From an uncultured Bacteroidales bacterium (GTDB lineage Bacteria > Bacteroidota > Bacteroidia > Bacteroidales > P3): a stretch of 57,734 nt of DNA. The position numbers and the translations under genes were made by a program. The DNA lies in NCBI GenBank assembly GCA_900318835.1, contig ONLW01000015.1, positions 1-57,734 on the forward strand. Direction: 5' to 3'. This document shows, piece after piece, positions 41,185-48,231 of the stretch. The notes under the pieces are model-generated. The model searched no databases. It was given only the letters and a program-made list of their open reading frames with translations, and had not been told where the DNA came from. Position 1 is the first letter of the stretch, and every line of letters starts with the position of its first letter.

Positions 41185-42452
41185 AAAAAACAATTCTATT
41201 ATTAACCGTGGGAATACTGTTTTCATGCCCAGTAAAAGCATCTTACGAGTTTGTTGTGGACAGTATGGAATACAGTTTGACACACCCTACTGCAGAAGGC
41301 GTCTATGCCATGCAATACTTGGGCGAGTATGGTGATGTTATCATCCCAGACAGTGTCACATGTGATCTAAACGGGCGAAAATATGCAGTAATATGGATTT
41401 ACGATATGTGTTTTGAAGACAAAGAGCACATTACCAGCATAATAATTCCTAATACTGTCAGAAAAATTGGAGCTGTATGTTTTGCAAATTGCAAAAGTTT
41501 GACACATATAGATTTGCCTAACTCAATTACAAATCTGACAACGCAAGAGACAGGAGAGCCTTCTAGTGCAACGTCAGCCTTCGCAGGATGCAGTAATCTT
41601 GTCTCCGTCAATCTCCCCAATTCAATAGAAGGGCTCCCAGAAAAATTCTTCAAAAACTGTATAAATTTGACATCTATTGTTATTCCTAATTCTTGTAGAA
41701 AACTTGGTTGCGGATGTTTTTCTGGGTGTACGAGCTTAAGAAACATCACATTACCCCAAGGAATTATTCTGGATCCAGCGTGTTTTTACAACTGTTCCAG
41801 CCTTGTGTCAATAGAAAATGTTGGTAGAATTACTGAATATTATACCAGTTCCGAATTTTACAATCAGGGGTGTTTCCAGAATTGCACCAGCTTGGTAAGT
41901 GCATCTATCTTTTGTGATTATGAAGGACCGTGGCCAAGTGGTCTGTCCTTCGGTGGGTGCATTAATTTGAGAAAACTGGATTTAGGATATATGTCTAGCA
42001 TTGCAGCTGCCGTTCTTTACGTTGGCTATCAGCAATTAGCAAATCTTGATACACTTATTGTTAAAAGGGAAAATCCCGCAGAATGGCCCCTTTTTTTATG
42101 GGATGGGGATGAGTCTGTTTATCAGTCTCTTGTTATAGTGGTGCCCTGTGGAAGAAAAAGCATATACGAAAATACGCAACCCTGGTGGTGGTTTCAAAAC
42201 ATAATTGAAGATTGTAGTGGAGGTGGTGAAGGGATAGAATCTGACATTACTTCTAATACAATTGATGTTTACTCAACAGACGGGCGAATATTTTTGAATG
42301 GTACTGAGGGGATGGAAGCCTCCGTGTATTCTATAGACGGCCGTCATATTTCAACCCTCCGTGATGGACAACCCTCGCAAGTACTCCCGACCGGAGTCTA
42401 CATAATCAAGGTCGGCACACTGCCAGCCCATAAAGTGGTAGTGATGAAATAG
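41181..42452 (+). CDS. BspA-like leucine-rich-repeat protein with T9SS-type C-terminus
   Basis: The 423-residue protein has a signal peptide (MKKTILLLTVGILFSCPVKA) and irregular LRR_5/BspA repeats (ITSIIIPNTVRKIGAVCFANCKSLTHI, LTSIVIPNSCRKLGCGCFSGCTSL, and others; the third is degenerate). The C-terminus (INVYSTDGRIFL-like, MEASVYSIDGRHI, LPTGVYIIKVG, KVVVMK) is a T9SS-type sorting domain. It should be a surface adhesin. AT-rich compared with flanking genes, overlapping the HEPN gene by 4 bp, so the two form a unit. Confidence 0.85.
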   Translation: MKKTILLLTVGILFSCPVKASYEFVVDSMEYSLTHPTAEGVYAMQYLGEYGDVIIPDSVTCDLNGRKYAVIWIYDMCFEDKEHITSIIIPNTVRKIGAVCFANCKSLTHIDLPNSITNLTTQETGEPSSATSAFAGCSNLVSVNLPNSIEGLPEKFFKNCINLTSIVIPNSCRKLGCGCFSGCTSLRNITLPQGIILDPACFYNCSSLVSIENVGRITEYYTSSEFYNQGCFQNCTSLVSASIFCDYEGPWPSGLSFGGCINLRKLDLGYMSSIAAAVLYVGYQQLANLDTLIVKRENPAEWPLFLWDGDESVYQSLVIVVPCGRKSIYENTQPWWWFQNIIEDCSGGGEGIESDITSNTIDVYSTDGRIFLNGTEGMEASVYSIDGRHISTLRDGQPSQVLPTGVYIIKVGTLPAHKVVVMK

Positions 42453-42484
42453 AGAATACCTCAAAGTACGTATATCTAGTAATC

Positions 42485-42522
42485 ATGCTCATGATTCACC
42501 CATAATCGTGAGCATAATTTTT
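42485..42522 (+). terminator. Intrinsic terminator after the LRR gene
   Basis: ATGCTCATGATT (42485-42496) pairs with AATCGTGAGCAT (42504-42515; one G-T pair), then AATTTTTTTA. It ends the HEPN/LRR transcript before the second promoter. Confidence 0.88.
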
Positions 42523-42550
42523 TTATCGGTATGTGTTTTTAGCAAATAAT

Positions 42551-42587
42551 TTTTGCCATATAAGAAAATAGTTGTATCTTTGCACTG
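42551..42587 (+). promoter_or_regulatory. Promoter of rubredoxin/ferritin, copy B of the 37-bp repeat
   Basis: TTTG (42552-42555), 19 bp, TATCTTTG (42575-42582), i.e. an exact consensus, 35 bp before the rubredoxin ATG. It matches copy A at 33 of 37 positions. Confidence 0.9.
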
Positions 42588-42616
42588 GAAATAGTAATCC
42601 TAAAATCGAAGACAAT

Positions 42617-42775
42617 ATGGAAAAGTATGTTTGCAACGTATGCGGGTATATGTATGATCCCGCGAAGGGTGACCCGGAGCACGGTATCGCTCCCGGCACG
42701 AAGTTTGAAGACCTGCCCGCCGACTGGGTGTGCCCCCTCTGCTCGGTAGATAAGACACATTTTGAAAAACAATAA
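42617..42775 (+). CDS. Rubredoxin
   Basis: A 52-residue rubredoxin with Cys6, Cys9, Cys39 and Cys42 in the two CxxCG/CPLC motifs ([20 protein letters not shown]). It binds one iron and shuttles electrons, here plausibly to FprA or rubrerythrin. The start ATG at 42617 gives the standard length; the longer open frame starts within the promoter. Confidence 0.95.
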   Translation: MEKYVCNVCGYMYDPAKGDPEHGIAPGTKFEDLPADWVCPLCSVDKTHFEKQ

Positions 42776-42797
42776 TCAATTAAAATCCATAAACATT

Positions 42798-43313
42798 ATG
42801 CTGAACAAAAAAGTTTCCGACCTGCTCAACGAGCAAATCAATAAAGAGCTGTACAGCGGCTACCTGTACCTCGACATGAACAACTACTTCGACAAGCGCG
42901 GTCTTGCCGGCTTCGCCAACTGGTACATGATCCAGGCCCAGGAGGAACGCGACCACGCCATGCTCATCTACAAGTACATGCAGAACAACGACTGCCCCAT
43001 CACCCTGGGCGCCATCGCCAAGCCCGACAAGAAGTACAAGAAAGACATGGATGTGCTGAAGGCCGGTCTGGAGCACGAGGAGTATGTCACTGCCAGCATC
43101 CACACCATCTATGACGCCGCCTACAAGGTGAAGGACTTCCGCACCATGCAGTTCCTCGACTGGTTCGTCAAGGAGCAGGGCGAAGAGGAGACCAACGCCC
43201 GCGACATGATCACAAAGATGGAGCTGTTCGGCAGCGACCCCAAGAGCCTCTACATGCTCAACCAGGAGCTCGCCGCCCGCACCTACAGCGCCCCAAGTCT
43301 AGTGCTCGACTAA
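42798..43313 (+). CDS. ftnA: Ferritin
   Basis: A 171-residue non-haem ferritin that stores iron and removes Fe(II) in oxidative stress. The ferroxidase ligands are in LNEQINKELYSGYLY, QEERDHAMLIYKYM, and EQGEEETNARDM. Start chosen at 42798 (MLNKKVSDLLNEQ), 22 bp after the rubredoxin stop; 12 extra residues in the open frame are not typical. Strongly biased codons indicate high expression. Confidence 0.95.
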   Translation: MLNKKVSDLLNEQINKELYSGYLYLDMNNYFDKRGLAGFANWYMIQAQEERDHAMLIYKYMQNNDCPITLGAIAKPDKKYKKDMDVLKAGLEHEEYVTASIHTIYDAAYKVKDFRTMQFLDWFVKEQGEEETNARDMITKMELFGSDPKSLYMLNQELAARTYSAPSLVLD

Positions 43314-43339
43314 TAAGCATCGACTAACACTGAAACGAC

Positions 43340-43370
43340 GGGGTGTGTGGCAATCACGCACCCCTCTCTT
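43340..43370 (+). terminator. Hairpin terminator after ferritin
   Basis: GGGGTGTGTG (43340-43349) pairs with CACGCACCCC (43355-43364; one G-T pair) and is followed by TCTCTTTG. It overlaps an alternative ATG (43347) of the next gene, which is why the later start is preferred. Confidence 0.7.
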
Positions 43371-43376
43371 TGCCCC

Positions 43377-43871
43377 ATGAAACACACCCTTCCACACGAA
43401 AAACCCGTTGCCGTCTATCGCACTACCATCAGCATCATTCTCTTTGAAATATTGTATCTGGCCGCTGCAATAGGTTGTGGATATATCGTCTTCCAGATAG
43501 ATGTACTTTGGGCACAATTGTTGCTTGGTTTTCTGGCGGTGATGATACTCTGGGCATGTGGGCACCTGCTAAAGTATCGAAACGACCGCATTGTCGTCAC
43601 TCCAGACCACCTATCGATCCCTCATGTCGAGACGAAAACGAAGCAGGGGAAAAACATCAGCTCCACCCAAGCCACCCTCCCATGGGTTAAGATTAAAGAC
43701 ATCAGCTCCAACATTGACATACATACTACCAATACCATAAGAGTCGAGAAAAAGATATCCATCATCCTTCACAACGGCACGCGATACACCATTGACTCCG
43801 AATTGTACGATGTAATCTTCCTCGAGCGCAAACTCAAGTCTTTCTGGTTCCAATTCACCAAAAAACACTGA
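43377..43871 (+). CDS. Small membrane protein with PH-like C-terminal domain
   Basis: I do not recognise a named family. From the ATG at 43377 the 164-residue protein has a short N-terminus, two adjacent membrane segments (TISIILFEILYLAAAIGCG, VLWAQLLLGFLAVMILWACG) and a C-terminal beta-rich domain (KYRNDRIVVTPDHLSIPHV...VEKKISIILHNGTRYTIDSELYDV) resembling the bacterial PH-like fold. It lies between ferritin and rubrerythrin but is separated by a terminator on one side and a promoter on the other. Confidence 0.7.
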   Translation: MKHTLPHEKPVAVYRTTISIILFEILYLAAAIGCGYIVFQIDVLWAQLLLGFLAVMILWACGHLLKYRNDRIVVTPDHLSIPHVETKTKQGKNISSTQATLPWVKIKDISSNIDIHTTNTIRVEKKISIILHNGTRYTIDSELYDVIFLERKLKSFWFQFTKKH

Positions 43872-43885
43872 CTCAAAAAAATATT

Positions 43886-43916
43886 TTTACCATATCATAT
43901 TTTATTCGTATCTTTG
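43886..43916 (+). promoter_or_regulatory. Promoter of rubrerythrin-lpxK
   Basis: TTTA (43886-43889), 19 bp, TATCTTTG (43909-43916), 46 bp before the ATG. The segment TTTTTACCATAT is related to TTTTTGCCATAT in the two 37-bp repeat copies, which suggests a shared regulator. Confidence 0.75.
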
Positions 43917-43961
43917 CCCCGATTTTAAACCAATTATTAATCCTAAAAACAAAGCAACATT

Positions 43962-44501
43962 ATGAGCAAAAAATTCATCTGCCCCGTGTGCGGATACGTC
44001 TATGAAGGCGACGAGATGCCCGAGAAATGCCCCATCTGCGGCAAACCCATGCAGGAAGTGAAGGAAGACATCAAGGCTTGGGCCGCCGAGCACATTGTCG
44101 GCGTGGCCAAGGATGCCCCCGAAGATATCAAGATGGACCTCCGTGCCAACTTCGAAGGCGAGTGCAAGGAAGTCGGCATGTACCTGGCTATGGCCCGCGT
44201 GGCTCACCGCGAGGGCTATCCCGAGGTAGGTCTCTACTGGGAGAAAGCCGCCTTTGAAGAGGCTGAGCATGCTGCCAAGTTCGCCGAACTGCTGGGCGAA
44301 GTGCTGACCGACAGCACCGCACAGAACCTCAAGATGCGCGTCGACGCCGAGTACGGTGCCACCGCCGGCAAGACCGACCTCGCCAAACGCGCCAAAGCCC
44401 TCAACCTCGATGCCATCCACGACACTGTCCACGAGATGGCCCGCGACGAGGCCCGCCACGGCAAAGCCCTCGAAGGACTGCTGAATCGCTATTTTAAATA
44501 A
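43962..44501 (+). CDS. Reverse rubrerythrin (N-terminal rubredoxin domain)
   Basis: A 179-residue peroxide reductase. The rubredoxin-like domain is at the N-terminus ([22 protein letters not shown]; Cys7, Cys10, Cys23, Cys26) and the diiron four-helix domain follows, with ligands in [35 protein letters not shown], and [12 protein letters not shown]. This order is reversed relative to classical rubrerythrin and is the form found in anaerobes that uses NADH via a flavoprotein to reduce H2O2. It is directly followed by lpxK (TAAATG, no gap). Confidence 0.93.
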   Translation: MSKKFICPVCGYVYEGDEMPEKCPICGKPMQEVKEDIKAWAAEHIVGVAKDAPEDIKMDLRANFEGECKEVGMYLAMARVAHREGYPEVGLYWEKAAFEEAEHAAKFAELLGEVLTDSTAQNLKMRVDAEYGATAGKTDLAKRAKALNLDAIHDTVHEMARDEARHGKALEGLLNRYFK

Positions 44502-45617
44502 ATGTCCTTTCGCAAGAACATCTCCTACGCACTCTTCCCGCTGACCTGCTGGTACGCGGTGGGAGTGCGTTTCCGCAACTTGTTCTATGCGCTAGGCATC
44601 AAGAAACAGGAGGCTCCCCACATCACGACGATTGGTGTGGGGAACCTTTCTACTGGTGGCACCGGCAAAACCCCGCATGTGGAATACCTCCTGCGGCTGC
44701 TAGCCGATAAATATCCCACCGCCATGCTCAGCCGCGGTTACAAGCGCAAGAGCAAAGGCTACGTCCTCGACGACGGCAGTCACGACACTGCCCTCCTCGG
44801 CGACGAGCCCGCCATGATAGCCCGCAAATTCCCCCAAGTGCAGGTAGCCGTTTGCGAGAAGCGCGTGGAGGGGGTGCGACGCCTAATGGCTCCGCCAGCG
44901 GTGGTCCCGGAAAATCCGGAATCTCCGGAAATTCCAGAAAGACCCCAGCTCATCATCCTCGACGATGTCTTCCAGCACCGCGCCATCAAACCCAGTATCA
45001 ACATCCTGCTGACGGAATACGGCCACCCCTACTACAACGACCATATCCTCCCCTACGGCAACCTACGCGAGTTCAAGAACGCCCGCTTCCGCGCCAACAT
45101 CGTCATCGTCACCAAGTGTCCCGCCGTGCTCAATCCCGTGGAGAAACACAATATTCTCCACGACCTCAAACTGCAGAACTATCAGAAGGTATTCTTCTCC
45201 TATTTCCGGTACGGCAACCTGCAGACCCGCAACGGACGGCCTGCCGCAATCGACCTGCGTCGCGTGGACAACGTCCTCGCCGTCACCGGCATTGCTCACC
45301 CTGAGCCCATGATCGCCGAACTGCGCCGTACCACCAAGGTGCAGCACATTGCTTTCGCCGACCACCACAACTTCACGGCACACGACATCGCTCGTATCCA
45401 CGAAGTCTTCGATGCCATGCCGGGTTCACAAAAAATCATTATCACCACTGAGAAAGACGCCATGCGTCTGCATGGCCTCGCCGAGGAGCTGCCCATCCAC
45501 ATCCTCCCCATCGAAGTGGCCTTCCACGAAGAAAACGACAAAGACTTCGATCATCTCATCGAAGCGACCGCCAAAGAAAACATCTCGTTCCTCTCCAAAC
45601 TCAGCATCTGGAGCTGA
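44502..45617 (+). CDS. lpxK: Tetraacyldisaccharide 4'-kinase
   Basis: LpxK phosphorylates the lipid A disaccharide at the 4' position, at the inner membrane. The 371-residue protein has the P-loop IGVGNLSTGGTGKTPHVEYL, the motif MLSRGYKRKSKG and LIILDDVFQHRAIK. After VCEKRVEGVRRL it has an unusual Pro/Glu insertion (ENPESPEIPERP) encoded by a 9-bp tandem array. Converges with the outer-membrane gene downstream, with only 2 bp between. Confidence 0.95.
   Translation: MSFRKNISYALFPLTCWYAVGVRFRNLFYALGIKKQEAPHITTIGVGNLSTGGTGKTPHVEYLLRLLADKYPTAMLSRGYKRKSKGYVLDDGSHDTALLGDEPAMIARKFPQVQVAVCEKRVEGVRRLMAPPAVVPENPESPEIPERPQLIILDDVFQHRAIKPSINILLTEYGHPYYNDHILPYGNLREFKNARFRANIVIVTKCPAVLNPVEKHNILHDLKLQNYQKVFFSYFRYGNLQTRNGRPAAIDLRRVDNVLAVTGIAHPEPMIAELRRTTKVQHIAFADHHNFTAHDIARIHEVFDAMPGSQKIIITTEKDAMRLHGLAEELPIHILPIEVAFHEENDKDFDHLIEATAKENISFLSKLSIWS
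44907..44942. repeat. 9-bp tandem array inside lpxK
   Basis: Four units: CCGGAAAAT, CCGGAATCT, CCGGAAATT, CCAGAAAGA. The array encodes an extra Pro-Glu-rich loop between the conserved KRVEGVRRL and LIILDDVFQH of LpxK, where related enzymes have a short connection. Confidence 0.8.
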
Positions 45618-45619
45618 GC

Positions 45620-46612
45620 CTACTTCTTGATATACGAGAGGAAATCCAAATCAATACTTAAAGAGACAAACGGCTTTATAAGCCAAGCCCGTGCCGTCAC
45701 GTCGTCGATACTCAAGCTGTTGCCGATGATGTCTCCATTAGTGTATCCGTCCTTCAGCACCTGATACTCGGCGATGTTGCATCCCACGGTGAAATAGAAG
45801 AAATCGACAAAACGGAAACTGAGGCCGACATAGAAATTCTTGAAGAAATTGCTTCCGCCAAAGCCCACGTAGAAACCGAGGTCGTAGGCAAAGTCCTGGT
45901 CAAAGCGACGTATCTGGCGTGTCGTGCTGTCGCCTCCGAGAGTGTGGTCCTTATTGAAATACTTGGTCAAATCCCACAACATCACCGAGGCGCCGGTGAC
46001 ATAATCGAACTCCACATCGCCTGCATTGCGATTGGAAATGTAGCGGTCGTAGGTACCCGTGGTCTGACCGGCCTTGAGTCGGATTTCCCAATCGGGAGTG
46101 CGATAAAACCGCATGGCCACACCCTGAATAGGACGTACCTTCTTCTTGCGACTGGAAGCCAAAGCCACCCTCTCCTCAGCAGCCTTAGCTCTCTCCTCCA
46201 GATATTTATTGGCCTCTTCCTTGCGCACATTCTCCAGTTCGGCGATGCGTACCAACACCCGCAACGAGTCGACCATATGGATGTAGTAGTTGCGCTCGGC
46301 CTCGAGTTTTTCCTTGTCGACACCGCTGGCCGAAAGAATTTCACGATAAAACACCTCCTTATCTTGCAACGCCTTAAGGGCGGCAGTGTCGGCCTCACGG
46401 CGGATAACGGTGTCGGTATGGTAAATATGCAGTGTGTCGGTGCGGTAGAGACGAAGAGTGTCGGTGTGGAGCACATAGACGGTGTCAGGCGACATGAAAG
46501 CCGCTTCCCCCGACGACCACACCCCCACCCCGACCTCGGCAACGGAGTCTATCACCTGAGCCGAAAGACCCAGCGGCAGAAGCAGCAATGCTATTAACAG
46601 CAGTCGTTTCAT
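45620..46612 (-). CDS. Outer-membrane protein with coiled-coil N-terminus, unknown
   Basis: I do not recognise the family. The 330-residue protein has a signal peptide ([18 protein letters not shown]), a repeated [16 protein letters not shown] segment near residues 45-72, a charged helical region (residues about 75-150, coiled-coil-like), and a C-terminal beta-rich region ending FLSYIKK with alternating aromatic strands. Probably an outer-membrane or periplasm-spanning protein. It overlaps hisS by 4 bp, so it is co-transcribed with it. Confidence 0.7.
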   Translation of the reverse strand: MKRLLLIALLLLPLGLSAQVIDSVAEVGVGVWSSGEAAFMSPDTVYVLHTDTLRLYRTDTLHIYHTDTVIRREADTAALKALQDKEVFYREILSASGVDKEKLEAERNYYIHMVDSLRVLVRIAELENVRKEEANKYLEERAKAAEERVALASSRKKKVRPIQGVAMRFYRTPDWEIRLKAGQTTGTYDRYISNRNAGDVEFDYVTGASVMLWDLTKYFNKDHTLGGDSTTRQIRRFDQDFAYDLGFYVGFGGSNFFKNFYVGLSFRFVDFFYFTVGCNIAEYQVLKDGYTNGDIIGNSLSIDDVTARAWLIKPFVSLSIDLDFLSYIKK

Positions 46613-47961
46613 TGAAGGATAGCAACCATTTCGTCAACCGTCATGGTGGTCTGCGTACCGTCGGTCATGTTCTTGAGGGTGACAGTGCCGTTCTGCAACT
46701 CGTTTTCACCGATGAAGGCCACAAAAGGCACACCCTTGCGGTTGGCATAGTCCATCTGTTTCTTCATTTTGGCGGTTTCGGGATAGACCAGCGTGGCCAC
46801 TCCCTCGGCGCGAAGACGTGCGGCAACCTTGACGCAAGCAGCCTGCTCGGCGGGTCCGAAGTTGATAAAAAGCACCGTGGCAGCTTGAGCCAGGTCCTTG
46901 GGGAAGGCGTCGAGTTCGGTGAGCACATCGTAGATGCGGTCGGCACCGAACGAGATGCCCACGCCACTCACATCGGGCATGCCGAAGATGCCGGTGAGGT
47001 TATCGTAACGACCACCACCACAGATGCTTCCAATCTGCACATCCTTGGCCTTGACCTCAAAAATGGCTCCAGTGTAGTAGTTCAAACCGCGTGCAAGCGT
47101 GAGGTCGAGTTCAACCTCGCTTTTCACGCCGACGGCAGCGATATAGCCAAAGAGTTCCTTCAATTCCTCGGCTCCTTTGCGGCCAATCTCCACATTGGCA
47201 AACATGGCTTCAAGGGCGGCAATCTTTTCCTCGGCGGTGCCAGAGAGAGAAAAAACGGGATCGAGAGCTTTGATTTGCTGCTCACCAAGGCCACGCTCGG
47301 CCAGTTCGGCACGAACATTGTCGAGACCAATCTTGTCCAACTTGTCGATAGCCACGGTGATGTCCACCAGCTTGTCGGGAGCACCAATCATGTCGGCAAT
47401 GCCGGCGAGCACCTTGCGGTTGTTGATTTTCACTACCACATTGATTCCTAGCTCCCCGAACACCATGTCAATCATCTGCACCAACTCCAACTCATTGAGT
47501 AGCGAAGTGGAGCCAATCATATCGGCGTCGCACTGGTAAAACTCTCTGTATCTGCCTTTTTGCGGACGGTCGGCACGCCATACAGGCTGCAACTGGTAGC
47601 GACGGAAAGGGAAAGTAATCTGGTCGCGGTGCTGGACAACAAAGCGGGCGAAAGGCACCGTGAGGTCGTAGCGCAGGCCACGGTCGCAAATCTGCGGCGC
47701 CACCTTGTGGTAGTCCTGCTGAAAATCAACACTCTCCATAAAGTTACCCGAATTGAGCACCTTGAAGAGCAACTTGTCACCCTCCTCGCCATACTTACCC
47801 ATGAGCGTGGAGAGGTTCTCCAGCGACGGGGTCTCGATAGGCTCGAAGGCGAAAGCGCGGAACACCTTGCGGATGGTGTCGAAAATATAGTTGCGGCGCG
47901 CCATCTCAACTGGGAGAAAGTCACGCGTACCTTTTGGTATTGAGCATTTTACAGTGGCCAT
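46609..47961 (-). CDS. hisS: Histidyl-tRNA synthetase
   Basis: A 450-residue class II synthetase starting at the ATG at 47961 ([17 protein letters not shown]). Motif 1 lies near [10 protein letters not shown]; motif 2 is [29 protein letters not shown]; the histidine signature reads [14 protein letters not shown], and motif 3 is [13 protein letters not shown]. The C-terminal anticodon-binding domain is present. The upstream frame extension has no homology and is excluded. Housekeeping gene; divergent from the C25 protease. Confidence 0.96.
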   Translation of the reverse strand: MATVKCSIPKGTRDFLPVEMARRNYIFDTIRKVFRAFAFEPIETPSLENLSTLMGKYGEEGDKLLFKVLNSGNFMESVDFQQDYHKVAPQICDRGLRYDLTVPFARFVVQHRDQITFPFRRYQLQPVWRADRPQKGRYREFYQCDADMIGSTSLLNELELVQMIDMVFGELGINVVVKINNRKVLAGIADMIGAPDKLVDITVAIDKLDKIGLDNVRAELAERGLGEQQIKALDPVFSLSGTAEEKIAALEAMFANVEIGRKGAEELKELFGYIAAVGVKSEVELDLTLARGLNYYTGAIFEVKAKDVQIGSICGGGRYDNLTGIFGMPDVSGVGISFGADRIYDVLTELDAFPKDLAQAATVLFINFGPAEQAACVKVAARLRAEGVATLVYPETAKMKKQMDYANRKGVPFVAFIGENELQNGTVTLKNMTDGTQTTMTVDEMVAILQ

Positions 47962-47981
47962 AGCATTCAAATTTGAGATTA

Positions 47982-48012
47982 CAAAAATACAAAGAATGAC
48001 CGACACTGCAAA
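47982..48012 (-). promoter_or_regulatory. Promoter of hisS
   Basis: On the minus strand TTTG (48009-48012), a 19-bp spacer and TATTTTTG (47982-47989), about 20 bp before the ATG, i.e. a near-leaderless mRNA. Confidence 0.8.
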
Positions 48013-48090
48013 ATTTTTTTTCAAAGCTGAAAACCACCCCTTTTCACCACCAACGCAACATCCTATAAACCAATTACATGTACCCATCAA

Positions 48091-48171
48091 GTCTTACCCA
48101 ACTCTTTACCATCTCCTACCCATCTCCTACCTATCCCTTGCCATGGTAGGAGATGGTAAGGGACAGGTAGG
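48091..48171. repeat. GGTAGG-family intergenic element, copy 4
   Basis: Left side units (CTTACCCAACT, CTTTACCATCT, CCTACCCATCT, CCTACCTATCC) meet CCATGG; the right arm is TAGGAGATGG, TAAGGGACAGGTAGG. The right arm has one extra 10-bp unit relative to the inner left arm. The outer left end shares its sequence with copy 2, inverted. Confidence 0.88.
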
Positions 48172-48200
48172 TTTTTCTTTCGCGGAACAAGTTTTTTTCG

Positions 48201-48208
48201 TATTTTTG
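48201..48208 (+). promoter_or_regulatory. -7 element (TATTTTTG) for the C25 protease operon
   Basis: TATTTTTG followed by CATC lies 23 bp before the ATG. The -33 position reads TTTC, a weak match. Confidence 0.65.
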
Positions 48209-48231
48209 CATCGGTAAATCATTAGTAAAAA

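Noticed and set aside
46390-46470. Tandem repeat in the outer-membrane gene (GTCGGTGTGG-like)
   Set aside because: It codes the TDTLxxYxTDT peptide repeat with diverged codons; it looks like protein-level repetition and not a DNA array of the type found in recO or lpxK.
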